From the NCBI RefSeq assembly GCF_900116515.1, contig NZ_FPBA01000007.1:1-64000 (forward strand): a stretch of DNA of 64,000 bases, given 5' to 3'. The notes under the pieces are model-generated. The model did no database searches, was not told the DNA's origin, and worked only from the letters and a program-made list of their open reading frames with translations. Shown piece by piece: positions 36,213 to 46,894 of the stretch (the stretch's first letter is position 1; the number at the start of each line of letters is the position of its first letter). The translations under genes and the position numbers were made by a program. Source of the stretch: Geodermatophilus amargosae (GTDB lineage: Bacteria; Actinomycetota; Actinomycetes; Mycobacteriales; Geodermatophilaceae).

Positions 36213-36275
36213 GAAGGACCACCCCCTCCCCACGCCTCGCAGGTTCGGCGCGGGTCCCTGGAGGGCGGCCGTTCC
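36213..36275 (+). repeat. Dispersed intergenic element, copy A
   Basis: Begins GAAGGACC directly after a stop codon and continues CCCTCCCCACGCCTCGC, then a G-rich half ending GGCCGTTCC. The same architecture occurs at 43147 (plus) and 49355 (minus). The two halves are partly complementary (CCCTCC against GGAGGG), so it can fold. Confidence 0.65.
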
Positions 36276-36286
36276 GGCAGTGCTGT

Positions 36287-36316
36287 GGCCCGGGTCCCCG
36301 TTCGGGGGCCCGGGCC
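36287..36316. terminator. Hairpin before xseA
   Basis: GGCCCGGGTCCCCG pairs with CGGGGGCCCGGGCC across a TT loop, with one wobble pair. It separates the lipid-droplet gene from xseA. Confidence 0.7.
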
Positions 36317-36350
36317 GCTGTCGTCGGTGCCTGCTGGCAGGCTCGGGCGC

Positions 36351-37571
36351 ATGACCGCCCCCTCCTCCCCCGAGGCGCCCTGGCCGGTGCGCACGGTGGC
36401 CCGCAAGGTCGCCGAGTGGATCGGCCGGCTCGGCGAGGTCTGGGTCGAGGGGCAGGTCGCCCAGCTCTCCCGGCGGGGCGCCGCCACGGTGTTCCTCACC
36501 CTGCGCGACCCGGCCGCCGACCTGTCGGTGCCGGTCACCTGCGCCCGCGACGTCGCCGACCGGCCCGGCCTCGAGCTCACCGAGGGCGCCCGCGTGATCG
36601 TGCGGGCGCGGCCGGACTACTACATCGCCCGCGGGTCCTTCTCGCTGCGCGCCACCGAGATCCGCGCCGTCGGCCTCGGTGAGCTGCTCGCCCGCATCGA
36701 GCGGATCCGGAAGCTCCTGGCCGCCGAGGGCCTCTTCGACGCCGCCCGCAAGCGGCCGTTGCCGTTCGCCCCCGCCGTCGTCGGCGTGGTCACCGGCAAG
36801 GACTCCGCCGCCGAGCGCGACGTGCTGGTCACCGCCCGGCGGCGCTGGCCGGCGGTGCGCTTCGCCGTCCACCACAGCCTGGTGCAGGGCGTCAACGCCG
36901 CCGCGTCGGTCATCGACGGGCTGCAGCGGCTGGACCGCGACCCCGAGGTCGAGGTGATCGTCCTCGCCCGCGGCGGCGGCTCGGTCGAGGACCTGCTGCC
37001 CTTCTCCGACGAGGGCCTGGTGCGCGCCATCGCCGCCTGCCGCACCCCGGTGGTCACCGCCGTCGGCCACGAGACCGACACCACGCTGGTCGACCACGTC
37101 GCCGACGTCCGCGCGGCCACCCCCACCGACGCCGCCCACCGCGTGGTGCCCGAGATCGGCGAGCAGCGGCGACTGGTCGACGGGCTGCGCGCCCGCGCCC
37201 GGCACCTGGTCACCATGCGCGTCGAGCAGTCCGAGCGGTGGCTGGAGGGGGTCCGCAGCCGGCCGGTGCTCGCCGACCCCGAGCGGCTGCTGCACGGCCG
37301 GGCCGAGGACGTCGTCGCGCTGCGCGACCGGGCCCGCCGCACGCTCACCCACCGCGTCGAGACCGCCGAGCGCGACCTCGACCACGCCCGCGCACGGGTC
37401 ACCGCCCTCTCCCCGCAGGCGACGCTGCAGCGCGGCTACGCGCTGGTGCAGCGGGCCGACGGCGCGCTGGTCCGCGACCCCGGGGAGGTGGGCGACGACG
37501 AGCGGCTGTCGGTGCGGGTCGCGGGCGGCCGGCTGCCGGTGCGCGTCGACAGGCAGGATGGGACCCCGTGA
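36351..37571 (+). CDS. xseA: Exodeoxyribonuclease VII large subunit
   Basis: 406 residues from ATG 36351. The N-terminal OB-fold ([20 protein letters not shown]) binds single-stranded DNA. The catalytic core holds the family motifs [37 protein letters not shown], and [20 protein letters not shown] followed by [11 protein letters not shown] coiled coil (~270-350) carries XseB, and the C-terminal [15 protein letters not shown] is typical. With XseB it degrades single-stranded DNA from both ends. The start has no Shine-Dalgarno; CAGGCT 6 nt upstream could be a leaderless -10. Its stop overlaps the xseB GTG. Confidence 0.97.
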   Translation: MTAPSSPEAPWPVRTVARKVAEWIGRLGEVWVEGQVAQLSRRGAATVFLTLRDPAADLSVPVTCARDVADRPGLELTEGARVIVRARPDYYIARGSFSLRATEIRAVGLGELLARIERIRKLLAAEGLFDAARKRPLPFAPAVVGVVTGKDSAAERDVLVTARRRWPAVRFAVHHSLVQGVNAAASVIDGLQRLDRDPEVEVIVLARGGGSVEDLLPFSDEGLVRAIAACRTPVVTAVGHETDTTLVDHVADVRAATPTDAAHRVVPEIGEQRRLVDGLRARARHLVTMRVEQSERWLEGVRSRPVLADPERLLHGRAEDVVALRDRARRTLTHRVETAERDLDHARARVTALSPQATLQRGYALVQRADGALVRDPGEVGDDERLSVRVAGGRLPVRVDRQDGTP

Positions 37572-37783
37572 GCGATGCACCCGAGCAGCCGACGCAGACC
37601 TACGAGCAGGCCCGCGAGGAGCTGGCCGACGTGGTCCGCCGGCTGGAGGCCGGGGGGCTCACGCTCGAGGAGTCACTCGGTCTCTGGGAGCGCGGCGAGC
37701 AGCTCGCCGAGCTGTGCCGGCACTGGCTCGACCGCGCCCGCGAACGGCTGGCCGCGGCGGCGCCGGGCGACCAGGAGAAGTGA
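37568..37783 (+). CDS. xseB: Exodeoxyribonuclease VII small subunit
   Basis: 71 residues from GTG 37568 in a GTGA overlap with xseA. The pattern [40 protein letters not shown] is the conserved XseB helical hairpin. Several XseB copies wrap the XseA coiled coil and are needed for nuclease activity. Length and overlap are standard. The convergent DUF4245 gene ends 20 bp downstream. Confidence 0.96.
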   Translation: MSDAPEQPTQTYEQAREELADVVRRLEAGGLTLEESLGLWERGEQLAELCRHWLDRARERLAAAAPGDQEK

Positions 37784-37803
37784 GCGACCGGCAGGACTGA
37801 GGC

Positions 37804-38415
37804 TCAGCTCGGCTGGGACACCGGCGCGACGGCCGCGGCGACCGTCTGCAGCTCGTCGTCGTCGGCCGAGCCGGTGACCAGGGTCGTGACGTCGCCGTCC
37901 TCCCGGGTGAGCACCGTCTCGCCGCGCTCGCTGGTGAGCCGGGTCCAGGTGCGGCCGCCCAGGTCGACGCTGCCGTCGTCCTGCGCGCCGTCGAGGACGG
38001 AGGTCAGCGGCTCGGCGTCGGCGTCGTCGGTGATCAGGAAGCCCGCGTACTCGTCCGACGGTGTCACGTAACCGATCTCGAGGGTGACCGGCGCCCCCTC
38101 GGCGGCATCGGGAGCGTCGGTGCGGGCGCTGGTGGGCCGGTAGCCGTCGGGCAGCCCCGACGGCACCTCGACCGGGTAGGACGCCCGCTCGGTGGCCAGC
38201 CGGACGCTGTTCGTGGGGTCGATCGGGCGCACCGGGTCGGTGCCGCTCTGCCGGAAGGTGACCCAGCCGACGGCGAGCAGGCAGATGACCACCAGCGGCA
38301 GCAGCGAGCGGATCATGTTCGCCGCGCTCATCCGGTTGGCCCGCTCGACCGCGGTCGGGGCGGGCGGGGGCAGCTTCTCGGGGGCCTGCTGGCCCGACGG
38401 GCCGGAAGTGGTCAT
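37804..38415 (-). CDS. DUF4245-type membrane-anchored protein
   Basis: 203 residues from ATG 38415; the open frame continues far upstream opposite glpX, but that part is shadow. A Pro-rich cytoplasmic start is followed by one membrane helix ([17 protein letters not shown], ~38-56). The extracytoplasmic domain contains [39 protein letters not shown] and [12 protein letters not shown], the DUF4245 pattern. The family is actinobacterial, of unknown function, and in M. tuberculosis (Rv1100) lies between glpX and xseB, exactly as here. GATCCT upstream may be the -10 of a leaderless message. Confidence 0.85.
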   Translation of the reverse strand: MTTSGPSGQQAPEKLPPPAPTAVERANRMSAANMIRSLLPLVVICLLAVGWVTFRQSGTDPVRPIDPTNSVRLATERASYPVEVPSGLPDGYRPTSARTDAPDAAEGAPVTLEIGYVTPSDEYAGFLITDDADAEPLTSVLDGAQDDGSVDLGGRTWTRLTSERGETVLTREDGDVTTLVTGSADDDELQTVAAAVAPVSQPS

Positions 38416-38544
38416 GCCCCTAGGATCACACCACCGATCCAGAACCCTGCCGCCCCGCACACGCGACCCCGCGCGCCCGACCGGCACCGCGGACCGGTGC
38501 AGCGGACGGCGGGCACCGGCAACGGTGCCGATGTTGGAGGTCCC

Positions 38545-39609
38545 GTGACGCTTCCCGTGCCCGACGGCCCCGTGCCCCCGATCCCCCGCGCCAGCACCTT
38601 CCGCACCGACCGCCCGGCACCCGACCGCAACCTGGCCCTCGAGCTGGTCCGGGTCACCGAGGCCGCCGCGATGGCCGCCGGCCGCTGGGTCGGCCGCGGG
38701 GACAAGAACGGCGGCGACGGCGCCGCGGTCGACGCGATGCGGGCCCTGATCGGCACGGTGAGCATGCGCGGCGTCGTCGTGATCGGCGAGGGCGAGAAGG
38801 ACCAGGCGCCGATGCTCTACAACGGCGAGCAGGTCGGCGACGGCTACGGCCCCGAGTGCGACGTCGCCGTCGACCCGATCGACGGCACGACGCTGATGGC
38901 CAAGGGCATGCCCAACGCCATCGCGGTCATGGCCGTGGCCGACCGCGGTGCCATGTACGACCCGTCGGCCGTGTTCTACATGGAGAAGATCGCCACCGGC
39001 CCGGCCGCCGCCGACGTCGTCGACATCACCGTCCCGGTCGCCGAGAACATCCGCCGGGTCGCCAAGGCCAAGCACGGCCGGGTCGAGGACGTCACCGTCT
39101 GCATCCTCGACCGGCCACGCCACGAGCAGCTGGTGCACGAGGTCCGCGAGGCCGGGGCGCGCATCCGGTTCATCTCCGACGGCGACGTCGCCGGCGCGAT
39201 CGCCGCCGCCCGCGAGGGCACCGGCGTCGACCTGCTCCTGGGCATCGGCGGCACGCCGGAGGGGATCATCGCCGCCTGCGCGCTCAAGTGCATGGGCGGT
39301 GCGCTGCAGGGCCGGCTGTGGCCCAAGGACGACGAGGAGCGGCAGAAGGCGGTCGACGCTGGCCACGACCTCGACCGGGTGCTCTCCATCGACGACCTCG
39401 TCCGCGGCGACGTCTTCTTCGTCGCCACCGGCATCACCGACGGCGAGCTGCTGCGCGGCGTGCAGTACCGCGCCGGCGGCTGCACGACGCAGTCGCTGGT
39501 CATGCGCTCGCGGTCGGGCACGATCCGCTCGATCGACAGCCTGCACTCGCTGGAGAAGCTGCGCGCCTACTCCGCGGTCCCCTTCGACCGCTCCGACGAC
39601 GAGGACTGA
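38545..39609 (+). CDS. glpX: Fructose-1,6-bisphosphatase class II
   Basis: 354 residues from GTG 38545 (VTLPVPDGP), with GGAGG 4 nt upstream; a longer frame from 38497 is not favoured. Family motifs include [28 protein letters not shown], the metal-binding [16 protein letters not shown] and [20 protein letters not shown]. It hydrolyses fructose-1,6-bisphosphate to fructose-6-phosphate in gluconeogenesis and is the main such enzyme in many actinobacteria (Rv1099c type). fumC follows after two lineage-specific genes. A strong hairpin lies 18 bp after the stop. Confidence 0.97.
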   Translation: MTLPVPDGPVPPIPRASTFRTDRPAPDRNLALELVRVTEAAAMAAGRWVGRGDKNGGDGAAVDAMRALIGTVSMRGVVVIGEGEKDQAPMLYNGEQVGDGYGPECDVAVDPIDGTTLMAKGMPNAIAVMAVADRGAMYDPSAVFYMEKIATGPAAADVVDITVPVAENIRRVAKAKHGRVEDVTVCILDRPRHEQLVHEVREAGARIRFISDGDVAGAIAAAREGTGVDLLLGIGGTPEGIIAACALKCMGGALQGRLWPKDDEERQKAVDAGHDLDRVLSIDDLVRGDVFFVATGITDGELLRGVQYRAGGCTTQSLVMRSRSGTIRSIDSLHSLEKLRAYSAVPFDRSDDED

Positions 39610-39627
39610 GCGGGTCCCCGGACGCCG

Positions 39628-39659
39628 GACGGCCCCGGGGCGAGCGCCCCGGGGCCGTC
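39628..39659. terminator. Bidirectional terminator after glpX
   Basis: A 14-bp perfect stem (GACGGCCCCGGGGC and its complement) with the loop GAGC lies between glpX and the convergent Cys-domain gene. Confidence 0.8.
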
Positions 39660-39677
39660 GTGCGTGCGGTGCCGGCG

Positions 39678-40847
39678 TCAGCCGAGCCGAGTCTCGCAGT
39701 TGGCCACCTCGTAGCTGACCCGGCCGGCGCAGGTACCGGCGTACTGCTCCCACTGCGAGTCCGAGGGCGAGGTGCCCCACAGGTCGTCGCAGGCGGCGAA
39801 GTCGCCGGCGAAGCAGGAGTCGGCCAGCGGCTGGTACCGCCCGTCCGGGTCCTCACCCAGGTCCTGCGGCGGCACCGGCTCGGCGGCCGGCGTGGGGGTC
39901 CCCTCACCCAGCCGCGCCACGCACGAGCCGGCCTGGTAGTCCAGCCGCCCGGCGCAGGTCCCGGCGTACTGCTCGTAGTCCGACCCGGACGGCGTCACCG
40001 GCCACAGGTCGTCGCAGGCGGAGAAGTCGCCGTTGAAGCAGTTCTCGGCCAGCGGCTGGAACTCGCCGTCGGGGTCCTCGCCGAGGCCCTGCGGCGGCAG
40101 CGGCGCCGAGGTCGAGCCCGCGCCGCCGCCGCCACCGGCCGTCGTCGAGGACGAGGACGACGAGCTGCTCGACGAGCTCGACGAGGACGACGGGCTCGAG
40201 GACGACGACGAGCTCGCCGACGACGAGGAGCTGGTGCGCGTCGGGTCGGCGATCGTCGAGCCACCGTCGTCGCGGAGCAGGAAGAACAGGCCGACGCCCG
40301 CGGCGGCGAGCAGGAGCACGCCGGCGATCACCGAGGCGATCACGACGTTCTTCTTGTTGCCCTTCTGCGGCGGCTGGCCGTAGCCGGCCTGCCCGTGGGG
40401 CTGGCCGTACTGCTGCCCGTACTGCTGGTCCGGGGCATAGCCGGGCTGCCCGTACGCCTGCTGCCCGTACGCCTGCTGCCCGTACGCCTGCTGCCCGTAC
40501 GCCTGCTGCCCGTACGCCTGCTGTCCGTAGGGCTGGCCGTACTGCTGTCCGTACTGCTGACCGGGGTCGTAGCCGGGCTGGCCGTAGGGCTGCTGCGGGA
40601 ACTGCTGCGTCGGGTCGTAGCCCGGCTGGCCCTACTGCTGGTCGGGGCCGTGACCGGGCTGGGCGATCGGCGAGGTCTGGTCACGCTCGCCCGGCTGGCC
40701 GTACTGGCCCGGCTGGAACTGCGAGGTCGGGGGCGCCGGCTGGCCGAGCTGCTGCGTCGGGTCGTCGGACTGCCCCCAGCCCTGCTGCCCGGGCTGCTCG
40801 CCCTGGGGATCGTTGCCACCCTGCGGCGGATACGGCGGCTGGGACAT
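39678..40847 (-). pseudogene. Membrane-anchored Cys-domain protein interrupted by an amber codon
   Basis: From ATG 40847 (AGGAG 8 nt upstream) the frame gives a Pro/Gln/Gly/Tyr-rich N-terminus (MSQPPYPPQGGNDPQGEQ) and meets TAG at 40634-40632. The same frame then stays open to 39678. It continues with PGYDP and GQQAY repeats, a membrane helix ([20 protein letters not shown]), a poly-Ser stalk and two copies of a ~55-residue Cys domain ([33 protein letters not shown]). The TAG stands where sister repeats have TAC, so one G-to-C change (plus strand) explains it. If 40343 served as start, only the anchored domains would be made. The cysteine domain recurs in the next gene. Confidence 0.7.
40446..40520. 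repeat. Five perfect 15-bp tandem repeats
   Basis: Five identical copies of CTGCCCGTACGCCTG (plus strand), coding on the minus strand for Gln-Ala-Tyr-Gly-Gln units, with degenerate neighbours on both sides. It lies inside the interrupted Cys-domain gene. Confidence 0.9.
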
Positions 40848-41038
40848 GGTGCGGACTCCTCGGTTCACGTAGATGCGCTGGTCAGGCTAGGTCGGGCGGG
40901 AGAGGGCGACCAGCACCGGCTGGTCACGGGACGGCTCCTCACCGGTCGCTCCGCGTGGTCGGATGCGCCCACCGTGCCCGGGCCACTGCACCCCGGCTCG
41001 GGCGCGACCGGTACGCGGGCGCGAGGTCCCGCGGGTGC

Positions 41039-41599
41039 TCAGTCGAGCTCGGTGCAGTAGGGCACCGTCCACGCCTTGACGCGGCCGCCGCAGGTGGTGG
41101 CGTACTCCTCGTACTGCGACAGCGGCGGGGACTCCACGAACAGGTCGTCGCAGGACTGCAGGTCGCCGTCGAAGCAGCCCTGCGCGTAGGCGTCGAGGAC
41201 GGGGTCGGGCCCGAGCTCGCCCGGCGGCACCGGCTCGGACTGCTCGACGGGCCCCGGCACCCCTCCGCCGCCGTAGTACCCGGACGGAACGCTGCCGCCG
41301 TAGAGGGCCTCGCCCATCGCCTCGCCCATCGCCTCACCGGCCGCGCGGCCGACGTCGTCGGCGGCACCGCGGAGCACCAGCGCGCCGATGACGGCGGCGA
41401 GCAGCAGGCCGAGGACGATCCCGCCCGCGAGGAGCGCCGCGGGCAGCACCCGCGACGGCGCGGCGGCCGGCGCGGGCGGGGCGGGGACGGCGACCGGACG
41501 GCCGGCGGCGGGGTCCCAGGTCCCCCACGGCGTCCAGCCGCCGACGGGCACGGTGCCCGGCGTCGTGCCGGGCGTGTCCGGGGCGTAGGGGTGGGTCAC
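41039..41599 (-). CDS. Membrane-anchored Cys-domain protein (paralogue)
   Basis: 186 residues from GTG 41599, with GGAGG 4 nt upstream. A Pro/Thr-rich cytoplasmic start is followed by a membrane helix (LPAALLAGGIVLGLLLAAVI, ~52-74), a spacer with repeated GEAM, and one copy of the domain LGPDPVLDAYAQGCFDGDLQ..CDDLF..YEEYATTCGG. This matches the two domains of the interrupted neighbour, with four conserved cysteines that may pair outside the membrane. The domain is frequent in actinobacterial surface proteins of unknown role. The two genes run in the same direction 191 bp apart and look like a local duplication with different N-termini. Confidence 0.7.
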   Translation of the reverse strand: MTHPYAPDTPGTTPGTVPVGGWTPWGTWDPAAGRPVAVPAPPAPAAAPSRVLPAALLAGGIVLGLLLAAVIGALVLRGAADDVGRAAGEAMGEAMGEALYGGSVPSGYYGGGGVPGPVEQSEPVPPGELGPDPVLDAYAQGCFDGDLQSCDDLFVESPPLSQYEEYATTCGGRVKAWTVPYCTELD

Positions 41600-41703
41600 G
41601 GGGCCTCCTCGGGCCGGGAGTGTCGGCGCACGCTAACGACCCGACCGGCCCCGTCCCGGGTCCCACCCCGGGCCTGGGAGGGGTGGGACGGACGGGGTCC
41701 TCC

Positions 41704-41709
41704 TAAGGT
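41704..41709 (+). promoter_or_regulatory. -10 box upstream of fumC
   Basis: TAAGGT ends 5 nt before GTG 41715. Transcription from it would give either a leaderless message from 41715 or a ~39-nt leader to the preferred start at 41754. Confidence 0.45.
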
Positions 41710-41753
41710 CACGCGTGCAGCACCGATCCCACCGACACCACACGGGAGCCAGC

Positions 41754-43148
41754 GTGGCCGCCGAGCAGGACCACCGCATCGAACGAGACTCCATGGGGGA
41801 GGTCCGCGTCCCCGCCTGGGCCAAGTGGCGGGCCCAGACCCAGCGCGCCGTCGAGAACTTCCCCATCTCCGGCACCCCCATCGAGCGCGAGCTCATCGCC
41901 GCCCTGGCCGCCATCAAGGGCGCCGCGGCCCGCGTCAACGCCGACCTCGGCGTCCTCGACGGCGACGTCGCGCAGGCGATCACCGACGCCGCCGCCGAGG
42001 TGGCCTCCGGCACGTGGGACGACCACTTCCCCATCGACGTCTTCCAGACCGGCTCGGGGACGTCGAGCAACATGAACACCAACGAGGTCATCGCCACCCT
42101 CGCCACCGAGGCGACGGGCACCGCGGTGCACCCGAACGACCACGTCAACGCCTCGCAGTCGTCCAACGACGTCTTCCCCTCGGCGATCCACGTGGCCGCC
42201 ACCCGCGCGATCGTGCGCGACCTGGTGCCGGCGCTGCAGCACCTGGAGGCCTCGCTGTCGCGCAAGGCCACCGAGTTCGCCGAGGTCGTCAAGAGCGGCC
42301 GCACGCACCTCATGGACGCCACCCCGGTGACGCTCGGCCAGGAGTTCGGCGGGTACGCGGCCGCGGTCCGGTACGGCGTCGAGCGGCTGCAGGCGTCCCT
42401 GCCGCGGATCGGCGAGCTGCCGCTGGGCGGCACCGCCGTCGGGACCGGCATCAACACCCCGCCCGGCTTCGCCGCCGCGATCATCGAGAAGCTCGCCGCC
42501 GAGCTGGAGCTGCCGCTCAGCGAGGCGCGCGACCACTTCGAGGCGCAGAGCTCGCGTGACGGCCTGGTCGAGGCCTCCGGGCAGCTGAAGACGATCGCCG
42601 TCGGCCTCGTGAAGATCGCCAACGACCTGCGCTGGATGGGCTCGGGCCCGCGCACGGGCCTCGGCGAGATCCAGCTCCCCGACCTGCAGCCGGGCAGCTC
42701 GATCATGCCCGGCAAGGTGAACCCGGTGATCCCCGAGGCGACCATCCAGGTCGCCGCCCAGGTCATCGGCAACGACGCCGCGGTCACCTACGCCGGCACC
42801 ACCGGCGTCTTCGAGCTCAACGTGACCCTGCCGCTCATGGCCCGCAACGTGCTCGAGTCGATCCGGCTGCTGGCCAACGTCAGCCGGATCCTGGCCGACC
42901 GCTGCGTCGACGGGATCGTGGCCAACGTCGAGCAGTGCCGGACCTACGCGGAGTCCTCGCCGTCCATCGTGACGCCGCTGAACAAGTACATCGGCTACGA
43001 GGAGGCCGCGAAGGTCGCCAAGCAGTCGCTGGCCGAGCAGAAGACGATCCGCCAGGTCGTGCTCGAGCGCGGCTACGTCGACCAGGGCAAGCTCACCGAG
43101 GCCCAGCTCGACGAGGCGCTCGACGTCCTTTCGATGACCCACCCCTGA
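41754..43148 (+). CDS. fumC: Fumarate hydratase class II
   Basis: 464 residues from GTG 41754, supported by GGGAG 5 nt upstream; GTG 41715 would add 13 His/Arg-rich residues. The signature [15 protein letters not shown] is present, with upstream substrate-binding motifs [26 protein letters not shown] and [16 protein letters not shown]. It interconverts fumarate and malate in the TCA cycle as a homotetramer. It lies near glpX, as in mycobacteria (Rv1098c/Rv1099c). A copy of the dispersed intergenic element starts in its stop codon, and gltA follows 151 bp later. Confidence 0.98.
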   Translation: MAAEQDHRIERDSMGEVRVPAWAKWRAQTQRAVENFPISGTPIERELIAALAAIKGAAARVNADLGVLDGDVAQAITDAAAEVASGTWDDHFPIDVFQTGSGTSSNMNTNEVIATLATEATGTAVHPNDHVNASQSSNDVFPSAIHVAATRAIVRDLVPALQHLEASLSRKATEFAEVVKSGRTHLMDATPVTLGQEFGGYAAAVRYGVERLQASLPRIGELPLGGTAVGTGINTPPGFAAAIIEKLAAELELPLSEARDHFEAQSSRDGLVEASGQLKTIAVGLVKIANDLRWMGSGPRTGLGEIQLPDLQPGSSIMPGKVNPVIPEATIQVAAQVIGNDAAVTYAGTTGVFELNVTLPLMARNVLESIRLLANVSRILADRCVDGIVANVEQCRTYAESSPSIVTPLNKYIGYEEAAKVAKQSLAEQKTIRQVVLERGYVDQGKLTEAQLDEALDVLSMTHP

Positions 43149-43203
43149 AGGACCCCGTCCTCCCCACCCTTCGCGAGCTCAGGGCGGGGCCCTGGACGGG
43201 GCC
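43147..43203 (+). repeat. Dispersed intergenic element, copy B
   Basis: GAAGGACCCCGTCCTCC, then CCACCCTTCGCGAGCTC and AGGGCGGGGCCCTGGACGGGG. It aligns with copies A (36213) and C (49355, minus). It begins inside the fumC stop codon. Confidence 0.65.
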
Positions 43204-43299
43204 ACAGGGCGTGGCGGGGTGGGCCGGGACCCCGGCCCACCCAGTCGCGGGACGCTCCCTGTCGTCGTGATCGCCCGACGGCGATAGCGTCGGCACACC

Positions 43300-44601
<1,302 letters not shown>

Positions 44602-44612
44602 CCCGGGCCACC

Positions 44613-44810
44613 ATGGGCAGCGAGCCGCCCGGTGAGGACCTGCTGGTCCTGCCCCCGATCCCGCTGGCCACCGGGCGGCTGCTGCGCGACGACGACGACC
44701 GGCCGGTGCCGATCACCGCCGTCGAACTGGTGGTGTCGACCGAGGACGGCGTCGAGCACCGCATCCCGCTCGTGGCGCGGCACGGCGCCTGGTGGCCACC
44801 CGACCGCTGA
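44613..44810 (+). CDS. Small hypothetical protein downstream of gltA
   Basis: 65 residues from ATG 44613, starting 11 bp after gltA: MGSEPPGEDLLVLPPIPLAT, then TAVELVVSTEDGVEHRIPLV. It looks protein-like (balanced composition, alternating hydrophobic strands) and ends WWPPDR. I do not recognise a family. Position suggests co-transcription with gltA. Confidence 0.5.
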   Translation: MGSEPPGEDLLVLPPIPLATGRLLRDDDDRPVPITAVELVVSTEDGVEHRIPLVARHGAWWPPDR

Positions 44811-44815
44811 CCCCT

Positions 44816-44835
44816 GGCGGCCGGTCCCGGCCGCC
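44816..44835. terminator. Hairpin after the gltA unit
   Basis: GGCGGCCGG pairs with CCGGCCGCC over a two-base loop, six bases after the small gene's stop. Confidence 0.55.
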
Positions 44836-44994
44836 GGCCCCTGCGGTGTCCCCCGGGTGGGCGCACCTCCTCCCCCGCAGGGGTGAGACCCGTTCCCCCG
44901 TCCCTCCTCCGGGTCCCCCGGACGGTCGATCTGACGGCGAGCGCTCCACCACGGAGCGCGGCCACGCCGATCGAGACCGCCCGGGGGACCCACC

Positions 44995-46881
44995 GTGCCA
45001 GCACCACGCACGTCCGCATCCCCCCGGCGTGAGCTCACCGCCCGCGAGGCCGAGGCGCTGCGCGCGCTGCTGGCCGCCCGCGCCGCGGCCGGCGCCCCGG
45101 GTGCCCCCCGCCCGTCCGCCGCGCGTCCCGCGCCGCGGAGGAAGAGCTCGGCCAGGAAGCGGAAGCAGGCCGCCCGTCGCCGGCCGGCCGTCCGGACGCC
45201 CCGCGAGCGCGGCCCCTGGCGGGCCCGGCTGCTGCTCGTCGGCCTGGCCACGCTGCTCGTGCCCGTCCTGACCGTCCTGCTGGCGCCGGCCACCTCCGCC
45301 CCCGGTTCGGCCGGCGTGGCCGCCGACCCGGCGGGACTGGCCCTGGCCGCGCGCAGCACGCTGCTGCAGGACGCCGACGCCTACCGCCGGCTGCAGGCGG
45401 AGGTCACCGCGCGGCAGGCCGAGCTGCAGGCGGCGGTCGAGGCCGAGCGGAGCGCGCGGGCCGCCGTCGCCACCGAGCAGGTCACCGTCGGCTCCGCCGC
45501 GGCCGACCTCTACCGCGCCTCCGCCGAGACCCGCATGCCGGTGCTCGGCCTGTCCGCCGACGCCCCGGACACCACCCCCGACGTCCTCTACCGCCAGGCG
45601 CTGGCCGACCGGGCCGCCGGGGACCGGGAGGCCGCCGTGGTCCGCGCCGAGCGCGCCGAGGCCGCCGTACAGGACGCCGCCGCTCGGGTGGCCGCCGCGC
45701 AGGACGCCGTCGACGCCGCGACCGCGCAGGCCCGCACCGTGCTGGCCGGCGTCCGCGACACCGTGGACGGGCTCGGTCCCGCCGTCGCCGCGCAGCTGGC
45801 CGCGCTGGACACCGTCCCCGCCGCCGGCGCGCAGCAGGAGCGCAACACCGCCGCGCTGCTGCGCTGGCAGTCCTACCTCGCCGAGCTCGCCGCCGCCGGG
45901 ATCGCGCCGCCGCCGGCCGCCGCGCTGGCCGACCCCGCGTCGTTGCCCGACGGCTTCTCCCCCGCGCTCGACGACGCCGGCCAGGCCGTGCCCGGCGTCG
46001 CGTGGGCCGTCGTCGGCAACCGGCCGGTCACCGTCCTGCCCGCGGAGACCGTCGCCGCGGTGAGCAGCGCGCTGTCGCGGCTGGGCCGCCCGTACGCCGC
46101 CGGCGCCGCCGGCCCGGACGCCTTCGACTGCGGCGGGCTGACCGCCTCGGCCTGGCTGCTCGCCGGCTACGACCTGCCCGCCACCGCGGCGGGCCAGTGG
46201 GCCGCGGCCGCCGTCGTGCCCGCCTCGCAGCTGCAGGTCGGTGACCTGGTCGTGTCCGACGGCGGCGCCGACGTCGCCGTCCACCTCGGCGAGGGCGAGG
46301 TCGTGGGCGCCTCGGCGGCGACCTACCAGGTCGGCGTCCGCCCGCTGCCCGGCGACGCCCGTGCGGTGCGGGTGACCCTGCCCGCCCCGGCGACGCCGAA
46401 CGCGCCGCTGCCGGCGTCGGCGTCCGGTCTCGGCGCCTGCGGTGCCCTGCCGGCGCCGGCCGGCCCGGTCAGCCCCGCGTGGGGTGGGTGGTCCAACGGC
46501 CGCATCCCGGCCGAGGCGCTGTGCCCGGTCGCCCGCGGCCACGCGCTGCGCTGCGACGCCGCGGCCGGGTACGCCGCGATGGGCCGAGCCTACGAGGCGG
46601 CCTTCGGCAGCCCGCTGTGCATCACCGACTCCTACCGGTCCCTGGCCGCGCAGGTCGACGCCTTCCGCCGTAAGCCGGCGCTGGCCGCGGTGCCGGGGAC
46701 GTCCAACCACGGCTGGGCGCTGGCGGTGGACCTCTGCGGCGGGATCGACGTCGCGGGCACGCCGCAGTGGACCTGGATGACCGAGCACGCCGGCCGGTTC
46801 GGCTTCGTCAACCCCGACTGGGCGCAGCCCGGCGGCGAGAAGCCCGAGCCCTGGCACTGGGAGTTCGGCGCACTCCTCTAG
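44995..46881 (+). CDS. Two-domain peptidoglycan hydrolase: NlpC/P60 plus VanY-type carboxypeptidase
   Basis: 628 residues from GTG 44995. A basic cytoplasmic tail (~1-75) and one membrane helix (~77-101) anchor the protein. A long Ala/Glu-rich coiled coil (~115-260) follows, as in RipA-like hydrolases. The NlpC/P60 domain has catalytic Cys379 (DAFDCGGLTASAW) and a His in VAVHLGEGEVVGAS. The C-terminal ~140 residues are a VanY-type D,D-carboxypeptidase domain with ITDSYRSLAAQVDAF, zinc motif SNHGWALAVD (His572, Asp579) and EPWHWEF. One protein can therefore attack two bonds in the peptide stem. It lies alone, convergent with the flagellar-side hypotheticals. A role in division or in letting the flagellum through the wall is possible but unproven. 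Confidence 0.87.
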   Translation: MPAPRTSASPRRELTAREAEALRALLAARAAAGAPGAPRPSAARPAPRRKSSARKRKQAARRRPAVRTPRERGPWRARLLLVGLATLLVPVLTVLLAPATSAPGSAGVAADPAGLALAARSTLLQDADAYRRLQAEVTARQAELQAAVEAERSARAAVATEQVTVGSAAADLYRASAETRMPVLGLSADAPDTTPDVLYRQALADRAAGDREAAVVRAERAEAAVQDAAARVAAAQDAVDAATAQARTVLAGVRDTVDGLGPAVAAQLAALDTVPAAGAQQERNTAALLRWQSYLAELAAAGIAPPPAAALADPASLPDGFSPALDDAGQAVPGVAWAVVGNRPVTVLPAETVAAVSSALSRLGRPYAAGAAGPDAFDCGGLTASAWLLAGYDLPATAAGQWAAAAVVPASQLQVGDLVVSDGGADVAVHLGEGEVVGASAATYQVGVRPLPGDARAVRVTLPAPATPNAPLPASASGLGACGALPAPAGPVSPAWGGWSNGRIPAEALCPVARGHALRCDAAAGYAAMGRAYEAAFGSPLCITDSYRSLAAQVDAFRRKPALAAVPGTSNHGWALAVDLCGGIDVAGTPQWTWMTEHAGRFGFVNPDWAQPGGEKPEPWHWEFGALL

Positions 46882-46894
46882 CGAGCCCGTGCCG

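Noticed and set aside
40446-40520. CRISPR-like repeats
   Set aside because: Perfect 15-bp units without spacers, part of a coding Gln/Tyr/Gly tract.
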